This document shows positions 1 to 11,500 of a stretch of 64,000 nucleotides of DNA, piece after piece. Every line of letters begins with the position of its first letter. The first letter of the stretch is position 1. The DNA is taken from positions 8,408,883 to 8,472,882 of the forward strand of contig JAQMRL010000008.1 of NCBI GenBank assembly GCA_035578175.1, written 5' to 3'. A program made the translations under genes and the position numbers. The notes under the pieces were generated by a model. It worked only from the letters and a program-made list of their open reading frames with translations, was not told the DNA's origin and did no database searches. Origin of the DNA: Catonia carolina. Lineage: Eukaryota > Arthropoda > Insecta > Hemiptera > Achilidae.

Positions 1-50
1 AACAAAAATTTACCAGCCGTTTAAAAACCGGCGCTCTTTTTGAATCACCC
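1..50 (-). mobile_element. DD41D Tc1/mariner-like element, terminal end
   Basis: The first 50 bases are the reverse complement of the left end of the element at 27401-28150, including the shared terminal motif CGCTCTTTTTGAATCACCC. The rest of the element lies outside the window. Only the non-coding terminus is seen here. Confidence 0.75.
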
Positions 51-876
51 GTTATTCGGGCTGACTAAATTACGCAAGTGGACGAAGCCCGAACATTTTC
101 GGGCCGTCATATGTTATTCGATATAAAACTTCAAACAGCTGATTTTAATGTTTTGGCTTCGTAGAACAACTCACTAGTTCATTTTGTTCAATTATTTATG
201 AATTCAGCACATTCTAACGGCTTGTTTTGAAAAAATAAAAGAAATACGAAGGCAATGTAATTTGAGGTTAAACGTATATCTTGTGGGCGGTCGTGTTCGT
301 TGTCCAAGTTTATGATTTATTTGCTCTTTCCGCAGTTTTAAATAATTTAGTTGCAGTTTTTTTGAAATGTTTTTTTGTTAGTATTTCTCCCAATTTATGT
401 AGTAAGTGTTTTTTTTGCATAGTGTTTCATGTTTATAATGTTTGTGTAACTGTTTGTTTACATTGTGCGAGTGACTTGGTTATGTTTTTGTTGTAAGGTT
501 TTTCTTATGTAAATATTTTATTCCAACAACTATTTTTCCATGTACACTTACTTATTGCACAGTATTATTGTAGATTTTATGTTTTTTTTATAATGGATAA
601 GTTTCAACTGCATGCAGTACAATGAACTGAACGAATGTTACAATTTTTATTTTCTTAATTTATTACTACATTTTCAACACTTCACAAAAGTAGTGGCGAG
701 TACTCTATTATATGCATGTATATATTAAAATAAACTGCACGATTTTCTCTTTAAAATGATGTATAAATTGTCTACCTTCATTAAAATATTATGCTGGCAC
801 AATGTTTTAAAAAATACCTCAAAACCCCCAGGCAACCAGGTTCGAGCATATGTAAAACTGGCTAGGCTTCAAAGTG
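51..876. other. No gene seen; AT-rich sequence
   Basis: No splice-bounded coding segment or known repeat was recognised. A short hairpin, GCCCGAACATTTTCGGGC, lies near 87-104. A 71-codon frame at 281-496 is T-rich and has no recognisable domain. If BTBD7 has further 3' exons, they would be here or beyond the window. Confidence 0.5.
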
Positions 877-2112
877 TTAATCATGAGTGAATGATGCTAA
901 ATGAAAACCAACCTCAGTTTGGCTTAATAATACAGAAAATCACTCTTTCACGCTAAACTAATATGTTTTTCACGGTTGATGAGCTCTGCTGTTCCACACG
1001 TTTAGACCAATCAGAATGTTTGCCAGCATTGTCAGATTGTACCTGACAAATATTACGCGGGCATGCGTTTATGAGCTTCAATAATTCACTCTCGTCTTGC
1101 ATCTCGTACTGAACACATCGATTATAGAGCGCTAAGTTAATATGCAATACTTTATAACATAAACAGCTGATTGTATGTTTGTACGTTATATTTATTATTG
1201 AAAGACTAAAAAAATGGCTGACAAAATATTTAATACAGTATACAAGAGCAAGTTTTGGCAACGTTGCTGGCAAGTCAATGGCTAGCTATAAAGTGGGTGT
1301 TGGGGGGGGGGGGCAATGCATACTCTTAAGAGCTCATCACCCTTGAAAAATAGTATAGGCACTGTAGAGAAAAATGCTTAAAATAAAAATTTGTAGATTT
1401 TTCAAATTCCTATAAATTTGATTACATACACTTTTGTCGTAAAATGCATACTAAGGCCGAAATCTTTAAAAATTCATTTTTTACTGATTATCATGAAAAA
1501 AACAGGAAATCACTAATTACCGCTAAACTAAACATTATACAAGAAAATTTTACTAATAAAAGTTGTAGATTGTTAAATTGTCTACAACTTTGATTATATA
1601 CACATTGGCTCTAAAATGTATTTTAAAGCCGCAATCTTAAAAAAACAATCTTTTCCTACGAGAGAACAGCCTCCCATGAATTTCAGCAGACATGGCGCCT
1701 CCCCTATCTTGTAGAGCATACAAAGTGTAGTAAAAGAGGCAATTTTTTTAAAAAAGTTGTAGGGTCCGTTTTTGAGAAAATCGGAATAAAGTTAAAAATT
1801 ACATGAATAAACTACTACTTCCGGTTGACCGATTTTGATGAAAATGTTTGTGTCTAGTCCCGGTAGTGGTATGTAACTTAAGTTTCAAGTTCGTACGATG
1901 TTCTGTTCTTGAGATATTCTGTTCACACGCACGCACGCGCGCGCGCGCACACGCACACACACACACACACACAGACCAATCGCTAAAAACATATTTTTTG
2001 GGCTCAGGGGGTCTGAAAACGTATAGATCCGGTAAAAACTCGATTTTGAAAAATCGACATGAAAACAATACTTTCCTTCCTATATATTCATATAGGCAAG
2101 AGAAAGTAAAAA
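877..2112 (+). mobile_element. HINE/DINE-like element, copy a (5' truncated)
   Basis: This is a member of the dominant non-coding repeat family. The left terminus is missing, and the copy begins at the ATCATGAGTGAATGATGC segment. It carries a (CG/CA)n tract at about 1927-1972 and ends with GGCAAGAGAAAGTAAAAA. A 395-bp MITE has inserted at 961-1355. The family consensus resumes cleanly after the insertion at GGCACTGTAGAGAAAAATGC. It ends about 70 bp from BTBD7 exon 14. Confidence 0.75.
961..1355. mobile_element. MITE with GATGAGCTCT terminal inverted repeats
   Basis: It interrupts HINE copy a and is flanked by TA on both sides (959-960 and 1356-1357). The termini read TTTTTCACGGTTGATGAGCT and, inverted, TTTTTCAAGGGTGATGAGCT. 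A second terminus of the family is at 22603. A 106-codon minus-strand frame covers most of it but matches nothing I recognise. Superfamily unknown; the TA duplication fits Tc1/mariner-type MITEs. Confidence 0.6.
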
Positions 2113-2179
2113 TATTTTATAAGATACTAACCTGGTGTTACAGTGGTCATCACAATCGTGATCAGCAGGTGTTGCAATG

Positions 2180-2500
2180 CTATATGAACCTGTGAGGAGG
2201 AGGAGGATGAGGCCTGTGATATGGAGGCAAAGCGTACGATACGACGGAGGCAGTCGCCGCTGCCCTTCTATTATACGTGCCTGTCATCATGTGACTGCTC
2301 GGAGTCGAACTGTGGTGGCTGCTGCCACTGGAATGATGCATGTGCGAATGCGCGTGCGGCGGATGAGGAGGGCCATCGCCCAGATCTAACTCCAACTCCA
2401 GTTGTTCCTGTAATTGTAATTGTCCTAACGAAGCGGTGGCCATCGCTACATCCGGCATTATATCCGATAAATGACTATCACCTTCCGGCGGAATACAACA
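2180..2500 (-). CDS. BTBD7: BTBD7 exon 14 (last one seen)
   Basis: Acceptor TTACAG|TGTTGT, phase 0. It encodes CCIPPEGDSHLSDIMPDVAM, then a Gln/Leu/Glu-rich run and a histidine/proline-rich tail. SDIMPDVA aligns with the LMPDIAV motif of vertebrate BTBD7. The frame stops at TAG 2180-2182. Vertebrate BTBD7 continues for some 200 residues, so a weak donor at 2189 (CACAG|GTTCAT) may instead splice to an exon outside the window. Confidence 0.82.
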   Translation of the reverse strand, partial: CCIPPEGDSHLSDIMPDVAMATASLGQLQLQEQLELELDLGDGPPHPPHAHSHMHHSSGSSHHSSTPSSHMMTGTYNRRAAATASVVSYALPPYHRPHPPPPHRFI

Positions 2501-5500
2501 CTGTAAATAAAAATAAAACAAATATAACAATCAGTTAAACAATAAAATCAAGTGAATAACACTCGATTTTACTACTCTTATGTTAGTTAATATACTGACC
2601 ACCATTAATTGCTTACTTAGCTGACATTAGCTGGTCAAAAGCTGAACAAGTTTTAAAAGTTTTTTTCAGAAGTCATTTCTCTATCTTGAGAGGCGATTCG
2701 TTAACGTACTACCACCCCATATACACAGTATTATGTCACCACATCTATTAAAACATAAACTAAAATATCATAAAATATCAATCTGCGAGCAAGAACTTGA
2801 GAAACTTTTCCAGGTCTTAAAATAACTGTTTTATTAGTTTTTAATTTTCTCTTTGCGACAGTTTAACTGTCTCTTTATGCTCATTTATTGAATTAATTTC
2901 GTATAAAGTTAAAATATTTACATCGTTAGTTAAAATATATTATTGTAAAGTAGTTAGTTATAAAAAAAAAAATATAATATCGCTATTATAATATAGCTAC
3001 CAGTAGTAATTTAACTTAGTAATTTTATAGTAGTTATAGGTATTTAAGTGAATTAATGTTTTTGTTCTGTATACTCCTATGCACGGACAGAACTCTTTGT
3101 GAAGAAGAGTTTTTCCGTAAAAGTATATTTAGTTTAAAATATTGTACATAGCTTAGTATAGTCATGAATTGTAATTTTAATGTAGCTATATTTTACTAAA
3201 TAAAATAAATAAATAAATAAAAAAATAAATGATACATGGGGCCACAAGCCGAACTTTAAGAAATCGAGCTAGGAAAGAAACAAAACTGTTGTTGTTTAGG
3301 TAATCAGCCGAAAGGCTGGTTTGAACCTGTTGTGGTTTTACTAAGTAAAAGAGGAGTGGGGTGGTTTACCATTGTCTTCCTCACTGAGTGGAAAAAGTAC
3401 GCTTATCAGCATGCCGGGCCCTCTGAAAAGACAATATTTTCCACTCTGCAAATGCCACCTTCACTTCGTTCACCACAGGTTCTGGCTGCATAATGAAATT
3501 CATTACTTTCAGAGAAGATAACTATGATTAGTGTTTATTACACCGCTACTTCTTCTGTTCTTAAATGATTCAGTCAATTAATTGGCTGACTGATACGAAA
3601 CAGAACTATTTTTTTTAGCCCTGCAACTGAAACAAAACTAAAGAAGTTCTTTAAAGTTATGGCGACCCCATTAGAGGTGAAAGCACATTTCCCTGGCTAA
3701 CTTCTGTCTTGATTTCTAAAGCATTTGAAATCTTTCCTCTGAACTTCTTCCTCTTGGATTCTCATATAAATCAAATAAAACAATACTTGTGAAAAATTGG
3801 ATAACAATAACCGGTTGCTTACCTCTCCAGGCATATTTCGATAAATATCACCTTCAGTTATGATTGCAGGTAACTGAGGTGGTGTAGGACCAGGAGATGG
3901 TCTCGACGAATACGTCATCGTATTCCTCGGGTAATCACCACCTACAGCCTCATCTTCTTCAGTACAATAACAAGCAGCAGTACTCTACAACGAAAATTTT
4001 CAACAAATTAATCAAAATTCTATTTATAAAATATAAGTCATAGGAGGCTGATTCTTTGAACCAGGTTCATTCTGTATCAGTTACGAGTAAACAATTTTCA
4101 AGATTGTTGAATACTTTTTGAAAGGTGGGTTATCGGGAAACAAATCGGTTGCTGGTTTCTATAATGATAAAACGGGCTAGTCCCATTTTATTCCTACCAA
4201 CTCCTAATCTAGTACGGACTCGAAACTTGTGGCCCAGCACGTAGTGTTAGATGACTGTATGCTAGCAGATGACATTCATTGAATACTGTTTATTAACTGA
4301 CTCCCATGGAGGCGAAGCAAGTCAGTGGTCGGCTGGCTTGCATGTGCCGAAGCATCACGTCCAAGAGAGCACACCTGCTCCCTTACTTTCTGTAGCAGTT
4401 TTTCGTGCCCGTGCCTCTGGAAACTCCTCGGCATATAATGGCTACTGTTCAGCCATGCTCTGGTCTCGCCGAGGTGAGCTGAGATGCTGGGCTTCTGTCT
4501 GTCTATCCTAATCCTTGTCCCTGGCATCTAGCACTTTTTCTATCCGTGCTAGAGGCAACTTCTCCTACTGTAGCTTTTGCCCAACCCAAGTGGTGTCAGT
4601 CGTACCGTGCCGAAGGGTGGATGGCACTGGGGCATTTAATCAGTGTCTAACGGTGCCTGTAGGATACCTGGCTCCTCCTACAGTATTTTGCCTTACCTCT
4701 GTACGCGGGGCTATGCAGGGGCGGACCTATTATTTCCCTAGCTGCACGTGGGGACCAGATGGTACCCATTTCATTTGAAATCATGAAAAACAGCTATGGA
4801 TGCTTTGACTCTGGAAGGAGTGGATTTAAACTACTCCCCTGAGTTAGAGTATCTGGGGGTTGTCATGGATAGTGGCCTAACCTGGAAAGGCCACATGTCC
4901 AGGACTGTGGAGAAGGCTATAAAGGCCTTATGGATATGTGAGAGTCTGCTGGGGAGGACTCCGGGGCTTGGGCCTCGTATGGTGGAATGGGCTTGTGTGG
5001 GCATCATTCTGCCAATGGTCACGTACGAAGATGTTGTATGGTGGCCAACAACAGATCTAGGACGGCGCAGGATCGGCTGAGGAGCTATAGAGACTGGCCT
5101 GCCTAGGGATATGTGGTGCAATGTGCACTGGTCCAACGGCCGCTATGGAGGCGATGTTTGATTTGCCTCCTATTCATGTGCAAGTGAAGGGAGAGGCGAT
5201 AGGAACTGCCTTGAGGCTGGAGGACGGGATCGGGGGTCCCATCAGTGGAGATGGGCCACACTGAGATCTTCAAGGTGATTGAAGGGATGGGTGTGGTAGG
5301 TGGTCCTTGGGGCCGTATGAACAGAGCATACAACTTCTCCGACACACTGAGGATGGAAATTTTTGATCGTCAGGAGTGGGCGGAGGGACGGCCGGTGATG
5401 CCGGAAGGGGCTACCTTTTGGTATATTGACGGCCCTGTGATGAGCGGAAGAGTGGGATTGGGGGCCTGGGGGGCCGGGGGAATGAGTTCCCTGGCCCTTG

Positions 5501-8500
5501 GGTGTAACATGACTATCTTCCAAGATGAAATATGGGCCATTAAGGTCTGTGCGGAGAGGTGTATTGTAAGGCGCCTCAGTGGGTCGCACATTTATATTTT
5601 TGCAGTTGCATAGTGGTTGGCTGCAAAAGTATAGCACTGTTGGGTGGGGATGTGTTTACACCTGCTCAGGTAAGTGCACTAGATCCTAGGCAGACCCTGC
5701 GCTTTATCGAAAGTGCGGGCCTTGCATAAATTAGGAATAGGGGCAATCACAAAAGATCTTTTTGGTCGCGGTGAGGAGGGGCTGAAGAAGCCTGAACGCC
5801 CTTGTTGTAAATGAAATAAATGAATAACTGACTCCCATGGTGGCACTATTTAAACTTTGATGAGCATCTCCCTCTCAGTGACAACTCTTTTCGGTTGAAT
5901 CCAATCCTGGAAACACTGCATCAGCTAGAGCTACAAGGAAAATTGTTGCCGTACAATGGATACCAGCACACTGTGGAATGGTTAGTAACAAAATAGCAAA
6001 CAGGATCACTAAATAAGCAGTACAGACGAGACCTGTTACACCACTACAAGCATTGTTGTCCAAAATAAAGAACAATACAAAGGAAGCTATTAAAAATATT
6101 TGAATCTAATGCTGGAATGCTGAAAGCCCAGAAAGGCACCTCTTTGCTTTGAAGCCAAAATTGGTGAAAAGATTCCGTGTCGGGACATCTCACATGCGGT
6201 GGCAACATTTGCAATCCTTGCCAGAACAGGACATATTTTTACTGAACTTTACCTTCACAGTATCAACCTTGTCGACTCCCCACTCTGCAAAGCTTGTCAA
6301 GAAACTGAAAGAGACTAATACAACACATTCACCCGGACTGCACAGGTGCAGGAAATCTGCACATTTTTAGCTATTTTCAAAGATCAGAGTGAATTAACTA
6401 CAAGATTTACCTCTTTAACACTGACGTCTATTTAACCTTTAAAACACGGGATGCTGTTTCAGTGGCTTTTAACAACAGATGTGTTCAGAGAGTTTTAAAA
6501 GAGACGCTCCGTACTAATTGTCAACTTAACCACAGGAAATAGTATAGTTTTCTTGCAGGGAATTTTCTAATGTGTGTAACAGTGCAATCAGAAATAAAAT
6601 ATCATGAAAGGGAAATTTTTTATTTCAGTTTAAAATGTTGGTAGCATGTAAGAAAATCCAGTTTTTTGTCGTAGAAGGGGAATGATTGTAACACCCACAC
6701 AAATTAAAATACACGTGTGTCTTGTGTGTGTGTGTGATGTATGAATGTTTATACGTTGGTAGTTTGCCCTTGAAAAGGCAGAAGGTCTCATTTAACAGGT
6801 TTACGAACGATTTTAGACAAAAATGAATGATTTTTGTTAGTATTGCATTGGCTTAGTAAAAGCTCTGCCATTTGCGTTCCAGACCTCTCACAATGTTTAT
6901 CAAAACATGTATTTATACAGTAAGCAATGTTCTATTCAGCTTTGCCCATAAGAACAGCCCTAAGTAAATAAGATAAAAGAGTTTATTCGCAAGATCGTTA
7001 TGATAAATTTGAAGGACATTTTTGTAAAAACATGTACTATTTAAAAAATTTGTAACTCTTTACAAATTTTTCGGAAAATGAATTGAAAATTATCCATTTT
7101 TAAAGAAAATTCTTCTTTACAAAATATATTCTATAAAATTTTTTGATAAACTGAATTTTAAGCCCTTCAGAGTAAAAAATGTACACCAAGTACTTTATAT
7201 TACCGTGCGAAATTTTTCGCTAGCCACAGCGAAGACAATAGTAAAGTTATTTTCAAAATTTTATATTCAAAAAATTGGTACGTATTTCATAAATTAACTG
7301 TATTTTTTTCAGAATTTTATATCTATTAGTAAATAAGATAAAAGAATTTATTTGCAAGACTCTTATGATTAGTTTGATGTTTTACAAAATTACAAACACA
7401 GTCCGTACGTTAAAGGTTAAAGCTCTAAATTTCCTCCCTCATTAAATTTAAATAACAATAAAAAGTAACAAGAAAATAAAATTATTTGTAAATAACAACA
7501 CTTTTTGAGTTAACTTTTTTTTCATAAAACAATAACCCTAAACTGTCACAATAAACGCTACATAAAACGCTAATAATTACACATTATAAACAATAAATAC
7601 ACTGAAACGTAAACAGAATAATAAAACTAAATTAAAAACACAATACAACAAACACAAAAATTATACGCAATGCAAAACTTAGCAAACAATAATGCCATTA
7701 CACAATTTGTTGATTTAATACTCATAGAAATTATTACATTAAATAGTTAACGCTTCTTGTGACAAATTTGAAATCTACGAATTATAAAAAGAGCTCATAA
7801 TAACCTATTCTATTTTATATAAAAATTTCACTAACCTTTTTTTTAAAGTGTGTCAACTTATATTTTTATTCTTACTTACACGTGTTTCGGTGAATCCACC
7901 ATCATCGGAGTATATAAAATAATTGAAACTACAAACAGTTTTATACAAATTACTGAAGATGTATCATCTTCTATAGATTTTAAATAAGTGAGAAAAACAA
8001 TTTTTTAGTTTCAATTATTTTACTTACTCTGATGATGGTGGATCCACCGAAACACGTGTAAGTAAGAATAAAAATATAAGTTGACGCAGTTTTAAAAGAA
8101 GGTTAATGAAATTATTTTATAAATTCATTACATAAAATAGAATTAATTTAACTGCAGGATGCATTCGATAAAAATTTATTTTTGAATAATAACCATAGAT
8201 AAAACCAAGTCATAATCAAGTTGGTTGAACAAAACCAAGTCATTCTATTCCATTTAAAACAATGCAATATGTTAGGACAAGAACCACTCGTTCTTAAGAT
8301 TTTAGAGCCATTTGCGGCGGATGAGCTTGACTTGGATATAGCTCGGTCAAATGTCTTAACGTAACAACTTAAACTATAAAATTTAAATTAATTATTTAAA
8401 AATCTGGTGTGAAACACTCACACAACTTTCTCTTGCCAATGCAAATAATTAATAATAAACCTAACATTATTAATAAAATATTAGAAATAAACAAAACACT

Positions 8501-11500
8501 AACCTCAATACACATAACCTTATTTTCATCATGAGTGAATGATGCAAAATGAAAATCAACCTCAGTTTGGCTTAGAAATACGGAAAATCGCTCTTTCTCT
8601 CTAAACTAGGCTCTGTAGAGAAAAATGCTTTAAATAAAAGTTATGGATCTTTTAATTTTCTATAAATTAAATTATATACACTTTTGTCGTAAAATGCATA
8701 CTAAGACCGAAATGTTAAAAAAATCGATTTTTCTCACATTTTCGTGAGAAAAAAAACAGAAAATCGCAAATTACCGCTAAACTACGCGTTATACAAAAAA
8801 ATGTTAGAAACAGAAGTTGTAGGTTTTTAAATTCTCTACAACTTTTATTATATAAGTTTTTGCGCTAAAATTTATATTAAAGCCGTAATCTTAAAAAAAC
8901 AACGTTTTTACGTGAAAACAGCCTCACCGAGAATTTCAGCAAACATGGCGCCTACCCTATCTTTAAGAGAATAAAAAATTGAGTAAAATAGGCGATTTTA
9001 AAAAAAATCGTAGGACCAGTTTTTGAGAAAATCGCAAAAAACTGAAAAATTATACGAATAAACTACTACTTCCGGTTGACCGATTTTGATGAAAATGTTC
9101 GTGTCGCGTCCGGTAGTGGTATGTAACTTAAGTTTCAAGTTTCAAGTTCGTACGACGTTCCGTTCTTGAGATATTCTGTTCACACACAGACCAATCGCTA
9201 AAAACATGTTTTTTGGGTTCAGGGGGTCTGAAAACGTATAGATCCGGTGAAAACTCGATTTCGAAAAATCGACATGAAAACAATACTTTCCTTCCTATAT
9301 ATTCATATAGGCAAGAGAAAGTAAAAATGATAACAAAGCGAGCTGTTACCTCTAAGAAATCAGCGACAGCATCAGGCAGATTAAACTCTCTGACGACTCG
9401 TAATCTAATCTGTCTGTTTATTTCATGTCTAGAAGATAATGGAAGAGCGACAGCTCGCTGACAACTTGGAGATTGTCTCAGTTTTTGTTCTCGTTTTAAC
9501 ATGGCAGACATTGTAGCTGAATTTGGTACTGTAATAAAAAACACATTATTATAATAAATGGAAAATTATTATAAAATAAGATACATTATCGGGAAATGGG
9601 CAGCTCAAAAGCAATCAAAAAAGGATATAGCGAATTACTTCTAATGAAACTGTTTATAAAGAAATTAATCCGATTATTAGCGTAATGAAGAAAAAGAGGA
9701 TTTCCTACTTTTTCCACATTTTAAAAATGCCAAATGATAGAATATTGAAACAACTGACCCTCAGGAATTTGAACAGAAAGATACATCAAAGAGATTAAAA
9801 GAGATCTCAATGAAATTAAGACTGGCAATTGATGACACGTTTGACAAGGAAAATAAACAGTACTCTCAAATCACACAGATTTTACTGGGGAAAAGCAGAA
9901 AAAAGACAAGTGGTGGAGGTTACAGATGAGATACGGAAACAAAGATCGGACCGTCTCAAAAAGTACTGGCAAAACCGATAGGCTAGACAAATACATTATC
10001 CGAAAAAACCAGAAATTGATTGGCTTAGTGGTCCAATGTGACCTCAAAAATAAACAGGAAATTAAACATGTCAATAATAATTCGAGCAAGATTACAAAAA
10101 TCATGTATGTACGAGGGTAGTCCAGAAAGTCTGTCACGTTTTGATATAAAAAAAAATTAAGTACAAGAAAAAAAATTTATTATAATACATTTGAAAGTAC
10201 AATTAAAATGCTATTTTTCTACATAATCACCAAACAAATTAAGACACTTATCATAGCGATGAACTAATTTTGAAATGCCGGCGTCAGAAAAGTCTGACCG
10301 CCTGTGATTTTAACCAGTTAGTCACACCCTCCTGCAGCTCCGCGTTGTCGTCAATGCGTTGCGTCGCAAGCCATGTCTTCATAGTCGGGAACAAGTGATA
10401 ATCGTTGGGCGCAAGGTCCGGACTGTATGGCGGATGTGGGAAAACCTCCTATTTGAAAGCATCCAGGACTTCTGGTGTTCGATTGGCTGTCCACTTCGTT
10501 CTTCCTCATGAACATTAGTTCGGCCATTTTTGAACTGAATACACAAACGCCGTACTCCACTTTCAGTGTAAACATCGTTCCCATAAACTTCACAGATTTG
10601 GCGATAAATCTCCATTGGTTTATTGTTTTTAGCCAACAAAAACCGTATTACCGACCGTACTTCACAACTAGCAGGATTTTGAATTGCGGCACACATTTTA
10701 AATTGTTGTTGAAAAACAACGAAGAGCGACACAGACCTCTCGCTAGCACAGCTGGATAGCCACTCAACGGAGAAACGCCGTGGCACTAAAATGGCCGCAA
10801 TAGCTCCGCCCCTAGCGGCTGCAACGCAAAACGTGACAGACTTTCTGGACTGCCCTCGTAACATACAAATAACTTTATATTAAATCTGTCTGTACCATTT
10901 TCATTTCATTTCCACCTTTCTATACTATGTAAATACACACAGAAACCATCCTGACCACGGTTATAGCACTCCCTGGAATGTGCAAAACTGTGGTGGATGA
11001 AATCCGTTAGGCATAATGAAAAATAACATTCCAGGACTGACATAAAACAATACAAAAAAATCTAATGTTAAACACTCACAAAACTTTCTCTTGCCGATTT
11101 AAAATGAAAAACATAACCTAATTTTAATTATGAGTGAATGATGCTAAATGAAAATCACCCTCTTTAGGAAAAATTTATAACTGAAGCTAAACTAGGCTCT
11201 GTAAACAACTTGTAGATACTTTTATTTCCAATAAATTTCATAATATGTACACTTTTTGTCGTTAAATGCATACTAAGGCCGCAATCTTAAATGAACCCAT
11301 TTTTCAGATTTCAATGGTAAAATATTAAAAAAAAAAAACACTTAATTGACACTAAACAAAGTGCTCCGCCGGCCGCATTGGCGTAGTTGGTAACGTGCTC
11401 GCCTCTCATCATGTGGTCTTGGGTTCAAATCCCATTCAGGCATGGCGTATTTTCAAACGTTAAAAAAATCATTTCATCCTTCACCGTCTGCATTAGCAGT

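Noticed and set aside
281..496. 71-codon plus-strand frame
   Set aside because: Built from T-rich codons in AT-rich DNA; no domain, splice context or conservation signal.
953..1273. 106-codon minus-strand frame
   Set aside because: It lies within a MITE that interrupts a HINE copy and has no recognisable motif; treated as chance or decayed element coding.
1848..2195. 115-codon frame with His-Thr repeats
   Set aside because: The HTHTHT run is the CA microsatellite of a HINE copy; the same artefact appears at 16854 and 33273.
2177..2538. Plus-strand frames opposite BTBD7 exon 14
   Set aside because: They are antisense shadows; the minus-strand frame carries the conserved SDIMPDVA motif and splice acceptor.
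8403..9327. HINE family as a canonical Helitron (TC...CTRR)
   Set aside because: One end begins TC, but neither end has CTRR after a hairpin; subterminal inverted repeats and the end-hairpin layout fit Helentron-type elements better.
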